A stretch of DNA of 64,000 bases from FEN-1297 sp021817845 (GCA_021817845.1 JAKAFW010000021.1:1-64000); one strand, 5' to 3'; shown: positions 18,547-28,643, counted from the stretch's first letter. The notes: generated by a model from the sequence alone, not told the origin. Program-made: numbers and translations.

Positions 18547-21500
18547 ATGAACACCCTAGTAAAATATAATCTTTTTATGAAAATATTTTTCACTATAATA
18601 ATTATTTTGATTATGAATGAAATTGGTTTCACTCAGCAAATAAATATTAATCAAATTGAAAATATGCCGAACATGCCTGCACCATATTTGATGCGTAATT
18701 GGAAAGATGTTGCGCTTGGTTATGATTCGTTGGTTTTTGATTTGAACTTGCAGGGGAAATATCTGCCTCTTGTTTGGACGGATAACAACGCTACAAATTA
18801 TTCAGGTCCCCGATTTGGACTTCACACAGTTGTAGGAACTACAGCGCCAACTTCTGCAGAAGCTATAAATTGTATCCCTGCATTGGTAGGAGCTTCTTTA
18901 GTAGGAATTGATAAATCAAATCAGAACAACTATAACTGGGTTGAAATGGCTCAGGACTGGTTTAATAAAGTAAATGGACAAAACGTTTATAAAAATCAGC
19001 CTAACGATTTAACTAATGATGATTGGTGGTACGAAACAATGCCCAATGTCTTTTTCTACCAGCTTTACTCTTTATACCCAAATGTTGGCGACTTTCATAG
19101 TCAGTTTATAAGTGTAGCTGATCAATGGTTGAAAGCTGTTAATGCAATGGGTGGGAGTACAACGCCATGGCAATTACCCAACATGGATCATCGAGGCTGG
19201 GATATTCCTACAATGACGCCAACTGACGCTACACCGCATGAACCCGAAGCCGCAGGTGCTATCGCATGGTTGCTATATAATGCTTATATAAAAACTGGCT
19301 CTGCTAAATATCGCACAGGCGCCGAACTTGCTATGGAGTTCCTAAATAATTGGAACAACAACCCCGCTTATGAAATTCAGTTGCCATACGGAGTTTATAC
19401 AGCCGCAAGAATGAACGCGGAATTAGGGACTAATTATGATATTACTAAATTAATAAACTGGTGTTTTAATATTACTTCTTTAAGAAAATGGGGTGCCATG
19501 TCAAATGCAAGTTATCCAAATTATGCAACTTGGGGAGGTTTGGATTGCGACGGATTAATTGGCGAAATAAATTATAGTAATAATTATGCATTTGTAATGA
19601 ATGGATTCGAACAAGTTGGCGCTTTAGTTCCGATGGTTAGATATGACCCAAGATTTGCAAGAGCCATTGGTAAATGGGTCTTGAATGTAGCAAACGCTTC
19701 ACGTTTATTTTATTCTAAATATTTGCCTGCTGCTAATCAGGACACTGCAAGTAAAAGCTGGGCAGACCAGTACGATCCAAACTCTTATATTGCTCATGAA
19801 GCAATGCATCAGTATTCATTAAATTCAAGTTCTATATCGCCCTTCGCTTCCGGTGATGCTGAAAGCGGCGGCTGGGGATTGACAAATCTTTCTCTTTATA
19901 GTTCATCACACGTGGGGATTCTGGGCGGCATAATAGACACTACAAATGTAGAGGGTATTTTACAGCTTAATCTTTTGAAAACGGATTATTTTCACGATAC
20001 CGCTTATCCAACTTATCTTTATTACAATCCTTATCTAAGTGATCAATCGGTTATAATAAATGTCGGCAGTAATACTGTTGATATATATGATGCAGTATCG
20101 AAGACTTTTATAGCAAACGGAGTGGCTGGCTCGACAAAAATTACTATACCGGCAAATTCTGCGGTGATTGCTGTCCTTGCTCCTGCTGGGGGAACACAAA
20201 CTTATAACCTTAAGAAATTTTTAATAAACGGAGTTGTAGTTGATTACCAGTCAAACCATCTTGTCTCAAATTATCCTCCGCGAATTAAATCCTTGTCTCC
20301 GTCTCCAGGTACTATTTTAAAAAGTGACACAGTCAAAATATATTGTACTGCTGTCGATCCGGATAGCGATACTATGGCATACACATGGAAAACATCCGCA
20401 GGTTCGATAATTGGAACTGGAAACCAGGTTAATTGGATTGTGCCAAATTCAGCAGGGAATTATGAAGTATCTTGTATTGTAATTGATAGTTATGGACTGA
20501 AAGACTCTGTATCAGATACTTTAGCAGTTTTAGATTCTATTTATTACCGTCCTGTGATTAATAAAATTTCTGCTTCTCCACGGAAGATCAATATCGATTC
20601 TACTTCAATCTTTACATGTTTTGCAAGTGACAGCAGCAATTATTCATTGTCATACTCTTGGTTTTCCTCAAGCGGAATTATTTCTGGTAGTGGTTCTTCG
20701 ATAAATTGGACAGCCCCGAATACACCCGGCAATTATTACATGCGATGTTCAGTTAGCGACGGTCACGGAACTATTGTAACCGATAGTCTCGAAGTTGAAG
20801 TAAGAGATTTATCTGCCCTTACAACTGGGGATTTAATGGCATATTATCCTTTTGACGGGAACGCAAACGATGTTAGCGGTAACAATAATAACGGAACAAT
20901 TAACGGTGCTATATCAACCAGTGACCGATTTAGAAATTTAAATAGAGCTTATTACTTCGATGGAAAAACAAGTTATATCCTTGTTCCGTCATCTCCAAGC
21001 TTGAATTTCCAAAATGCAATTACTATAGATTTTTGGATGAGGATTTCTGCTTTTAATGGAAACGAACAGTATGTCATATCTCAAGGCAGCTATAATAGTA
21101 GGCTAAAAGTTTCGATTATACCGAATAATCTCCTACGATGGACAATAAAAACAAATAGCACAATAAATGGCGGAATCATTGATCTTGATTCGGAAACAAA
21201 ATTGTCTACAGGTATCTGGTATAATGTTACAGTTCTTTACAGTGGCTCTGATTATGAGATTTATCTTAACGGAAATCTTGATTCATTTTCTTCATGGTCC
21301 GGATCACTTCTCCAAACAAATATTGCTTTAACTTTTGGGCAGGAGCTACCTAATAATAATTCAAATAATTTTAACGGATCTCTCGATGATATAAGAATTT
21401 TTAATTATGCACTTACACCGCAGCAGATTTTAAATTTGTACAATTTAAATACTACCGGCATCGCGTCTAATTCGAATTTAATTCCTCAAGAAAATGAACT

Positions 21501-21750
21501 GATGCAAAATTATCCAAACCCTTTTAATCCAAGCACCGTAATTTCATTTCAGCTTAATAAAAGTTCTAATATAAGTTTGAATGTATATAATATGCTTGGA
21601 CAAAAAGTTGAAGTGTTAGCCGGAGGATTTTTTACGGCGGGTAGCCATTCTATTACCTGGAATGCAGGTACTTTTGCAAGCGGGGTTTATTATTATGAGT
21701 TAAAAACGAACGCACAACGATTTATAAAAAAAATGATATTAATAAAATAG
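18547..21750 (+). CDS. Large T9SS-secreted protein: barrel-like domain, Ig/PKD-like repeats, LamG domain
   Basis: A 1067-residue surface protein. A signal peptide is followed by a large N-terminal domain (about 35-480) rich in Trp, Tyr and acidic residues ('TNDDWWYETMPNVFFYQLY', 'HEPEAAGAIAWLLYNAY'), which looks like an (alpha/alpha)-barrel glycosidase of no family I can name. Two Ig/PKD-like repeats (about 575-755), a LamG/concanavalin-like domain (about 760-965, 'LMAYYPFDGNANDVSGN') and a T9SS type A sorting domain (from about 985, 'NYPNPFNPSTVISF') follow. ATG 18547 is used here; ATG 18577 would also leave a signal peptide. The best ribosome-binding-like sequence (GGGGAT, 18525) instead fits ATG 18537, which opens a 10-codon frame overlapping this start. 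Confidence 0.72.
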   Translation: MNTLVKYNLFMKIFFTIIIILIMNEIGFTQQININQIENMPNMPAPYLMRNWKDVALGYDSLVFDLNLQGKYLPLVWTDNNATNYSGPRFGLHTVVGTTAPTSAEAINCIPALVGASLVGIDKSNQNNYNWVEMAQDWFNKVNGQNVYKNQPNDLTNDDWWYETMPNVFFYQLYSLYPNVGDFHSQFISVADQWLKAVNAMGGSTTPWQLPNMDHRGWDIPTMTPTDATPHEPEAAGAIAWLLYNAYIKTGSAKYRTGAELAMEFLNNWNNNPAYEIQLPYGVYTAARMNAELGTNYDITKLINWCFNITSLRKWGAMSNASYPNYATWGGLDCDGLIGEINYSNNYAFVMNGFEQVGALVPMVRYDPRFARAIGKWVLNVANASRLFYSKYLPAANQDTASKSWADQYDPNSYIAHEAMHQYSLNSSSISPFASGDAESGGWGLTNLSLYSSSHVGILGGIIDTTNVEGILQLNLLKTDYFHDTAYPTYLYYNPYLSDQSVIINVGSNTVDIYDAVSKTFIANGVAGSTKITIPANSAVIAVLAPAGGTQTYNLKKFLINGVVVDYQSNHLVSNYPPRIKSLSPSPGTILKSDTVKIYCTAVDPDSDTMAYTWKTSAGSIIGTGNQVNWIVPNSAGNYEVSCIVIDSYGLKDSVSDTLAVLDSIYYRPVINKISASPRKINIDSTSIFTCFASDSSNYSLSYSWFSSSGIISGSGSSINWTAPNTPGNYYMRCSVSDGHGTIVTDSLEVEVRDLSALTTGDLMAYYPFDGNANDVSGNNNNGTINGAISTSDRFRNLNRAYYFDGKTSYILVPSSPSLNFQNAITIDFWMRISAFNGNEQYVISQGSYNSRLKVSIIPNNLLRWTIKTNSTINGGIIDLDSETKLSTGIWYNVTVLYSGSDYEIYLNGNLDSFSSWSGSLLQTNIALTFGQELPNNNSNNFNGSLDDIRIFNYALTPQQILNLYNLNTTGIASNSNLIPQENELMQNYPNPFNPSTVISFQLNKSSNISLNVYNMLGQKVEVLAGGFFTAGSHSITWNAGTFASGVYYYELKTNAQRFIKKMILIK

Positions 21751-21758
21751 GAAATAAA

Positions 21759-24221
21759 TTGAAGAAAAAATATTTATTACATGATAATTGGAAATTTTCC
21801 TTAAAAAAAACTCAGGAAATAATACCGGTTGAGCTTAAAAATAAGATAAAGGAAGGCAAGTGGCTCAAGGCTACGGTTCCGGGAACTGTCCAAACAGATT
21901 TGCTCAATCATAAGTTAATTCCTGAGCCTTTTTATTCCGACAATGAAACTAAGCTTCAATGGATCGGAAAACAAAATTGGACATATAAAACTTCATTTAA
22001 CCTCCCTGAAGACTATGATCCTTCCCAAAAGATATTTCTTGTTATGGAGGGAATTGATACTTCGGCGGTAGTAATATTGAACGGAACCATGCTGGGGACT
22101 GTGGAAAATATGTTTCGTCTATATAAGTTCGAAATATCAAAACATATTGTGAAAAGAAATAATAACCTGGAGATTCTTTTTATCTCTCCGGAAATATATG
22201 CAAAACAAATTGAGTCAAAATATGGCAAGCTTCCTGTTGCTTTAAGGTCCGAAAGAGTCTATATACGTAAAGCACAATATTCCTTCGGCTGGGATTGGGG
22301 CCCGACGTTTTTAACTCAAGGGATATGGAGACCAATTTATTTGCTCCAAATTGATGAATATTGTTTTGAAAATTTTTCTTTTAATACAATCTCTGTCAGT
22401 GAACAAAATTCAGAAGCTAAAGTAAGTATTAAAGCAAAACTAAATAAAGCAATTTCCTCAAGCCTAAATATAAAGATAAAAATTTGGGACTTAAATTCCG
22501 TCTATGAATTTAATGAAACTATTTCCGGCACAGACCTTTTCCAAAAGGAATATGATCTTGAGAATATTGAACTTTGGTGGCCCAATGGCTACGGAAACCC
22601 TCATCTTTATAGTTTGCAAATTCAACTTGTGGATCACGATAATATTTTAGATGAAATAAATAAAAAGATTGGAATAAGAACTGTAAATTTAATCTTGAAA
22701 GAAAATGACAAGAACACATTTCGTTTTCAAATAAACGGATATCCGGTTTTTGCGAAAGGCGCTAACTGGATTCCGGGAGATTCATTTTTACCCCGTGTAA
22801 CTGCCGCTAAATATGAAAAGCTCTTATCGCTTGCTAAAGAGGGGAACATGAATATTCTTCGTGTTTGGGGCGGCGGAATTTATGAAGATGATATTTTTTA
22901 TGAACTTTGTGATCAGCTAGGTCTAATGGTATGGCAGGATTTTATGTTTGCATGTGCTTCTTACCCGGAGCACCGGGAATTTATTGAAAATATTTCGGAA
23001 GAAATAAAACAAAATGTTTCCCGGCTTAAAAATCATCCAAGCATAATTATATGGTGCGGCAATAATGAAAATGAATGGATTTGGCATAGAGCCTTTAATA
23101 AATCATATAAAGAAATGCCGGGCTATAAAATATATCATGATGTAATTCCTACAATCTTGAGTGAGGCCGACCCAGACCGACCTTATTGGGAGTCAACTCC
23201 TTTTGGTCATGACGAAGATCCGAATTCTGAAAACAGCGGTAACAGACATCAATGGGATTTGTGGAGTAATTGGGTCGATTATAATAAAGTCGGAAATGAT
23301 AAAAGCCTTTTTGTGACTGAATTCGGATTTCAAGCTCCGGCAAACCCGGATACTTTTTTAAATGTTTTACCGAAGGAGGAAAGGTTTCCCCAAAGTAAAA
23401 TTTTTGAATATCATAATAAACAAGTTGAAGGACCCGAAAGGCTTGTAAAATTTCTTTCTTCACATCTTCCTTTTACGAACAAATTAGATGATTTTATTTA
23501 TTTGACTCAATTAAATCAAGGTTTTGCATTGAAAAAATGCCTGGAGCATTGGCAGGCACGAATCCCAGAAACTAACGGTTCTATAATCTGGCAAATAAAT
23601 GATGTCTGGCCTGTATCAAGCTGGTCATTGATTGATTCAAGTATGATTCCCAAGTTATCCTATTACTTTGTGAAGCAAGCTTTTAATCCTCAAATTATTC
23701 TATTTGAGCGGAAAGAGAAAAAAGTTTATGTGAGTATACAAAATAATTCTTTTGAAAATTTTTCCGGCAAGGTAAAAATTCAAATTGTAAGTCTACCAAA
23801 GGGAAAGGTTCATGATGTTGCTCTTAAAAAAGTAGTTGTGGAACCTGGTGAGAAACGTGCGATCATTTCTGTCCAAGATTCCGAAAATAATCCGGGTGAA
23901 AATAATATTTCGATTGTTTCGTTGTTTAACAATGATGGAACTCTTGCACAGCAGAATTATTTTGTTGAAGAAGAGTGGAAGCACCTTCGCCTCCCAAAAG
24001 CAAAGGTCAAATATAATTTCGTAGGTAAGGAATCAATTATACTAAAAACGAATAAACCAGCATTCTTTGTCTCACTAGATAGCCCGGGAATTATTTTTAG
24101 TCAAAACGGGTTTATCCTTCTTCCCGGAGTAGAAATTAAACTGAAATTAACTGAGACTTCTATAAAAAATAATAAGGTAAGATCTGTTCATGTTTCTTAT
24201 TTGAATGAACATTTATCCTAA
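21759..24221 (+). CDS. GH2 beta-mannosidase, cytoplasmic
   Basis: An 820-residue protein of typical beta-mannosidase length, without a signal peptide. It removes beta-linked mannose from non-reducing ends. Domain order is the GH2 one: sugar-binding sandwich ('KWLKATVPGTVQTDLL', about 30-45), Ig-like domains, TIM barrel and C-terminal sandwiches. The acid/base Glu is predicted at 437 in 'WCGNNENEW' and the nucleophile at 521 in 'VTEFGFQAP'; 'RVWGGGIYEDD' is a further mannosidase-type block. The start is TTG 21759, 8 bp after the previous stop and preceded by AGGA. Together with the GH130 genes it defines module 1 as mannoside-directed. Confidence 0.9.
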   Translation: MKKKYLLHDNWKFSLKKTQEIIPVELKNKIKEGKWLKATVPGTVQTDLLNHKLIPEPFYSDNETKLQWIGKQNWTYKTSFNLPEDYDPSQKIFLVMEGIDTSAVVILNGTMLGTVENMFRLYKFEISKHIVKRNNNLEILFISPEIYAKQIESKYGKLPVALRSERVYIRKAQYSFGWDWGPTFLTQGIWRPIYLLQIDEYCFENFSFNTISVSEQNSEAKVSIKAKLNKAISSSLNIKIKIWDLNSVYEFNETISGTDLFQKEYDLENIELWWPNGYGNPHLYSLQIQLVDHDNILDEINKKIGIRTVNLILKENDKNTFRFQINGYPVFAKGANWIPGDSFLPRVTAAKYEKLLSLAKEGNMNILRVWGGGIYEDDIFYELCDQLGLMVWQDFMFACASYPEHREFIENISEEIKQNVSRLKNHPSIIIWCGNNENEWIWHRAFNKSYKEMPGYKIYHDVIPTILSEADPDRPYWESTPFGHDEDPNSENSGNRHQWDLWSNWVDYNKVGNDKSLFVTEFGFQAPANPDTFLNVLPKEERFPQSKIFEYHNKQVEGPERLVKFLSSHLPFTNKLDDFIYLTQLNQGFALKKCLEHWQARIPETNGSIIWQINDVWPVSSWSLIDSSMIPKLSYYFVKQAFNPQIILFERKEKKVYVSIQNNSFENFSGKVKIQIVSLPKGKVHDVALKKVVVEPGEKRAIISVQDSENNPGENNISIVSLFNNDGTLAQQNYFVEEEWKHLRLPKAKVKYNFVGKESIILKTNKPAFFVSLDSPGIIFSQNGFILLPGVEIKLKLTETSIKNNKVRSVHVSYLNEHLS

Positions 24222-24263
24222 TATCAACTAATATTTTTAACTGAAATTTATTTCGGAGAGTTT

Positions 24264-26831
24264 ATGAAATTTAAAATTTTTCTAATTGTTATTTCACTAT
24301 GTTTTGTCTCTTTTTTTAGTGTGTTAGGTCAAAACAAAACAAAAGAATTAGAGAAAAAAATAGATGTACACTTTAAGGGTAATTCTCAGATCGAAGTCGG
24401 AAATCCTTATGTAGGCATAGAAATGCACCATAGTTCATTTCTTCCTGAACGAATTAGTTTTTATTACCCTGTAGCCAATAGCATTGATATGAGCACCGAT
24501 TACTTCAAACGCGATACTACTTACATTATGGCGCTTGGACTAAAAATAGGCGATGAAAAAAAACAATGGATTGGATTAAAACCTACTCCGTATATTCTAA
24601 ATCCATATTCGGTTAAGTTTAATGACGATAATAATGAAAGGAATATTTCTGTTTCTTATGAATTCTGCAAAACCAAACCGGCAATGATTATAAAGTATGT
24701 CATATTAAATAAAAGTAAAACAACAAAACCATTCGAGTTTTATTCCCATCTAGAAACTTCTTTAAAAACGAGCCATACTTATGCTTTAATTGACAAAGCT
24801 TGGACAGAATATGATCCATCAACCGGAACTATTTATTCCAACTATGAAAATGAAGGCGCCCAAAACGCTCAGGTGTTTGTTTCTAATGCAGGGTTACTTC
24901 CAGAAAGTTTTTCCTCGGAAGGAAGTATGGATTATTCATCCCATCCTTCAAATGATTATTGGTTTAATCATAGCGGAAATTTAGATGGGAAAATATTCTC
25001 AAATGGAAATCCGGGAGTTCCGGCAGCTGTATTTTTATATGAGAAAAATCTAAAACCCGGGGAAGCGATGACGATTATTCAAATCGTTGGTTCTTCAAAG
25101 CAGAGTGAAGGAAAAGAGATTGTCAATTATTTGCAAAAGAATTATCAAACCGAAATTAATGATTACGAAGATTATGTCTTGTCCCAAGTAATGAATGGAA
25201 AATTTTTGACCAATGATAAATCTCTTGATCGTTCCTATCTATGGGCGAAAGCTATCCTTGCGGTGGATAAACATTATATAGACGGACAAATCAGACCGAT
25301 GCCGTGTCCTGCAGAATATAATTTTTATTTTACACATGATGTAATGCTCACTGATTTAGCCGCTGTTAATTTTGATCTTCCTAGAGTTAAGGAGGATTTG
25401 CTATATACAATTGAACATGCTAACTCGGATTATGTTATTCCACATGCGTATTATTGGAAGGATTCTTCTTACACAACTGAGTATGCCGAATCCGATAATT
25501 GGAACCATTTCTGGTTTATTATCAATGCTGCAAGCTACCTACGTCATTCGGGAGACTTGGCTACTCTTGAAAAATTGTATCCTTATTTGACCAAGAGCTT
25601 AAACCTATCTCTTGAAAATAGGAAAGAAGGATTGATGTGGGAAATCAGACCCGATTGGTGGGACATAGGCCATAATTATGGGCCGCGTGCTTATACAACA
25701 ATTTTAGAAATAAAAACCTTGCGCGATTATATTTATATCTCTTCAATGCTTAATAAAAATATTTCTAAGCTTGAAGATTATGAAAATATTACTACCTCAT
25801 TAAATAAAAACCTGGTTGATAAATTATGGGATAACAAATTAAATTATTTGATGAATTATTATAATCAGGGGGGAGAAGATACTCATTATTATATAGGTTC
25901 TCTTCTTGCAGCTCATTTCAATTTACTCGGCAAAAAATATCTTAATAAATTAGTTACTTCTGCAAAAGAAAAATTACTTGATCCAAAAGTCGGCGTATAT
26001 GATGTATTCCCAATGGATTTTGAAAAACTTAATTCGATATGGAAATTTTTAGACAACGAAGAAGGGGCACCGTACTATTATATCAATGGAGGAATTTGGC
26101 CTCATGGCAATTCCTGGTATGCACTGTCTCTTATTGCCGATAATAAAAAGGACGAAGCTTATAATTTTATTAAAAAAGTTATGACAATCAATGGAGTGAT
26201 GAACAGTCCGAATGGGCAGCCGGCAATGTATGAGGTCAGAATCGGAGATCCTCACAATCCAAAAATTTACGGCACTATTGATAAACCAGAATTTATGTGG
26301 GCAGGTGCATGGTACATCTATTCTTTATATCATTTATTCGGAATACAGGAAAATGATTGGAATATCCAGCTTAACCCTTATCTAAATAAGTTAAATAGGT
26401 CAGCAGATTTTACTCTAACGGCAAACGGTCAGGAGTTTAATGTCAATATTACAGGGAAGGGAAATTATGTTAAGTCAATTAATTACGGTGGAGCCGAACT
26501 CCCGACCCTTGTTGTCCCTTCAGAAATAAAGAATATTAAAAACGTGAATATTATTTTGGGTGATGTTTCTTCACCTTATATTAAATCTACTAATGCGCTT
26601 TTATCTGTCTGCTCTTATGATAAAATTACTAAAAAGATTTCCTTTACGCTAAAAGCTTTCTCAAATTATAATAGCAAAACAGAAATAATTTCCCGGGAAA
26701 AGCCCGTTAAAATATTTGTTGACGGTAAATTATATGAAAATTGGAGTGCTATGAAAAATGGTAGAAATTATTTGACAACTATAGATGTCAAAATAAAAAG
26801 AGATGGTAATAATTTACAAGTTGAATTTTAA
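24264..26831 (+). CDS. Secreted six-hairpin glycosidase-like protein
   Basis: An 855-residue exported protein (signal peptide about 1-22) with a N-terminal beta-sandwich (about 35-300), an (alpha/alpha)6-barrel (about 310-700, 'PAEYNFYFTHDVMLTDLAAVNFD', 'EIRPDWWDIGHNYGPRAY', 'INGGIWPHGNSWYAL') and a C-terminal beta-sandwich. This arrangement is shared by GH94, GH65, GH63 and debranching-type glycosidases. There is no T9SS domain, so a periplasmic location is likely. Candidate acids lie in 'FTHDVMLTD' (about 355) and 'RPDWWDIGHN' (about 460). I cannot place it in a family; a periplasmic exo-glycosidase that trims imported oligosaccharides is a reasonable inference. The ATPase gene follows. Confidence 0.65.
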   Translation: MKFKIFLIVISLCFVSFFSVLGQNKTKELEKKIDVHFKGNSQIEVGNPYVGIEMHHSSFLPERISFYYPVANSIDMSTDYFKRDTTYIMALGLKIGDEKKQWIGLKPTPYILNPYSVKFNDDNNERNISVSYEFCKTKPAMIIKYVILNKSKTTKPFEFYSHLETSLKTSHTYALIDKAWTEYDPSTGTIYSNYENEGAQNAQVFVSNAGLLPESFSSEGSMDYSSHPSNDYWFNHSGNLDGKIFSNGNPGVPAAVFLYEKNLKPGEAMTIIQIVGSSKQSEGKEIVNYLQKNYQTEINDYEDYVLSQVMNGKFLTNDKSLDRSYLWAKAILAVDKHYIDGQIRPMPCPAEYNFYFTHDVMLTDLAAVNFDLPRVKEDLLYTIEHANSDYVIPHAYYWKDSSYTTEYAESDNWNHFWFIINAASYLRHSGDLATLEKLYPYLTKSLNLSLENRKEGLMWEIRPDWWDIGHNYGPRAYTTILEIKTLRDYIYISSMLNKNISKLEDYENITTSLNKNLVDKLWDNKLNYLMNYYNQGGEDTHYYIGSLLAAHFNLLGKKYLNKLVTSAKEKLLDPKVGVYDVFPMDFEKLNSIWKFLDNEEGAPYYYINGGIWPHGNSWYALSLIADNKKDEAYNFIKKVMTINGVMNSPNGQPAMYEVRIGDPHNPKIYGTIDKPEFMWAGAWYIYSLYHLFGIQENDWNIQLNPYLNKLNRSADFTLTANGQEFNVNITGKGNYVKSINYGGAELPTLVVPSEIKNIKNVNIILGDVSSPYIKSTNALLSVCSYDKITKKISFTLKAFSNYNSKTEIISREKPVKIFVDGKLYENWSAMKNGRNYLTTIDVKIKRDGNNLQVEF

Positions 26832-26867
26832 TATATTCAACACTGATTTCACTTTATTAGGAACAAT

Positions 26868-27974
26868 ATGTCAAAAGTTCAATTAAAAAATATATCAAAG
26901 TCGTATGAAAGCGGGAACTATGCAGTAAAAGATATTAACTTTGAAGTAGATGACAAGGAGTTTGTAGTTTTGGTAGGTCCATCGGGCTGCGGGAAATCTA
27001 CAATCTTGAGAATGATTGCCGGCTTAGAAGAAATAACTTCCGGCGAATTATTTATCGAGGATAAAAAAGTTAATGATATCTCACCGAAGGACAGAAATAT
27101 AGCGATGGTCTTTCAAAATTATGCCCTTTATCCCCACATGACTGTTTATGAAAATATGGCTTTTGGACTGAAGCTACGAAAGTTCAGCAAGGAAGAAATT
27201 AAGCAGCGTGTTTCCGAAGCTGCAAGAATTCTAGAGCTGGAACCCTACCTAGAACGTAAACCGAAGGCTCTATCGGGCGGACAAAGACAACGCGTAGCTG
27301 TAGGTAGAGCTATTGTCAGAAAACCGAAGGTATTTTTATTTGATGAGCCGTTAAGTAACCTTGACGCAAAAATGCGGGTTCAAATGCGCACAGAGATATC
27401 CAGGCTTCATAAGCAGCTTGAGGCAACAATGATATATGTAACCCACGATCAAACGGAAGCAATGACAATGGGAAATAAAATTGTTGTACTTAAGGATGGA
27501 GTAATAAACCAAATATCATCGCCGCTGGATTTGTATAATTTCCCTGCGAATAAATTCGTTGCTGGATTTATCGGAAGCCCGGCGATGAATTTCCTAAAAG
27601 GTAAAATAGTTGAAGATAACGGCTTGAAATTTATCAGTGAAAAGGGGAGTTTAAGTATAGGAATACCGGCAATTCAAAGTGAGAAGTTAACTCAGTACTT
27701 GAACAAAAACGTTTATGTTGGAATACGCCCGGAAGATATATATGATGAAACCAACTATGGTCAAATTTCAACGTATGAAAAAATAAGTGTGGAACTTGAT
27801 TTGGTGGAACCGATGGGGAATGAAATTTATTTATACTTCCAGGTTGAAGGAGTACAATTTGTGGCACGCATACCTGCCAGAGAAATTCCAAAACACGGAA
27901 GTATGAAGAATCTATTCATCGATATTTCAAAAATCCATTCCTTTGACGAAAAAACTGAAACTGCAATTAGGTAA
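26868..27974 (+). CDS. Sugar ABC transporter ATP-binding protein, MsmK/UgpC type (copy 1)
   Basis: A 368-residue cytoplasmic ATPase with Walker A 'GPSGCGKST' (37-45), signature 'LSGGQ' (135-139), Walker B 'VFLFDEP' (155-161) and a C-terminal TOBE-like regulatory domain, as in MalK, MsmK and UgpC. It would energise the permeases at 13113 and 13974; the gene lies 12 kb downstream of them at the end of module 1. A near-identical copy at 55737-56843 ends module 2. The proteins differ at three residues (Phe/Tyr 62, Lys/Arg 67, and Ser/Phe in 'KIHSFDEK'). Either copy could serve both transporters. Confidence 0.95.
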   Translation: MSKVQLKNISKSYESGNYAVKDINFEVDDKEFVVLVGPSGCGKSTILRMIAGLEEITSGELFIEDKKVNDISPKDRNIAMVFQNYALYPHMTVYENMAFGLKLRKFSKEEIKQRVSEAARILELEPYLERKPKALSGGQRQRVAVGRAIVRKPKVFLFDEPLSNLDAKMRVQMRTEISRLHKQLEATMIYVTHDQTEAMTMGNKIVVLKDGVINQISSPLDLYNFPANKFVAGFIGSPAMNFLKGKIVEDNGLKFISEKGSLSIGIPAIQSEKLTQYLNKNVYVGIRPEDIYDETNYGQISTYEKISVELDLVEPMGNEIYLYFQVEGVQFVARIPAREIPKHGSMKNLFIDISKIHSFDEKTETAIR

Positions 27975-28126
27975 AACTTTATTTAATTAACCCCATGTCG
28001 AGATAAATATGAAGTATTTCTCTATCAAGTGAACGCCCCAATAAGAATACGTCGGCATGGCGGAAAAATCTTCATGGGTTAATACAAACTCGAACTAATC
28101 CATGGCTAAAGAGACAACTCTTTTAA
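27975..28126. other. non-coding stretch after the ATPase gene
   Basis: No convincing gene. An imperfect inverted repeat pairs TTAACCCCATG (27987-27997) with CATGGGTTAA (28073-28082), about 75 bp apart. Homology to the second ATPase locus stops just after the stop codon. Confidence 0.5.
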
Positions 28127-28643
28127 TTCCTTCCATCAACAATAAGCGGCTTAATCAAACAATTTAAATATACAATATACAATAAACCTTTAGAATTAAC
28201 TTATGAGAATAAATGCGGGGAAGTAAATATTTCTGCAGATGATTATAGTATTATTCAATCCGTTTCTAATCTAATTGATAATGCAATCAAATATACTCCT
28301 AAAGGATTTGTTAAGGTAGTTTTATATAAAGAAGTCGAAGATAAAATTACACTTGATATAATTGATAGCGGTATCGGCTTATACTTTTTCAGTATCAAAA
28401 GGAAATCACATACAGCTTATTTTGATGGATATATCGGTTAAAGGGGAAACAAACGGATTACAATTGACCAAACTCATAAGAGAAATAAAAGAATACCCAG
28501 AGATCCCTATAATTGCGGTTACTGCACATGCATTTAAAGCGGACAGACAAAAAAGCATTGAAGCTGGCTGTAATGATTATCTCTCAAAACCTTTTACATC
28601 AAAAGAATTAATGGAAAAGTTTCGAGCTTTATCTAAAAGTTAA
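28127..28643 (+). pseudogene. remnant of a hybrid sensor histidine kinase / response regulator
   Basis: Two fragments of one hybrid kinase survive in different frames. In the frame running 28127-28441 the HATPase N-box 'NLIDNAIKYTPKG' and G1 box 'DSGIGL' are clear, after which it becomes nonsense ('YFFSIKRKSH') and stops. From about 28405, in the frame of 28362-28643, the second half of a receiver domain appears: 'IQLILMDISVKGETNGL', 'IIAVTAHAFK' and 'GCNDYLSKPF', ending at 28643. Kinase boxes downstream of G1 and the phosphoacceptor N-terminal half of the receiver are missing, which implies an internal deletion near 28380. No start is recognisable. I read this as a decayed gene and not an active sensor. 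Confidence 0.85.

Noticed and set aside
28362..28643. A 93-residue free-standing response regulator
   Set aside because: It holds only the second half of a receiver domain, lacks the phosphoacceptor-side start, and follows kinase fragments in another frame, so it is treated as part of a pseudogene.
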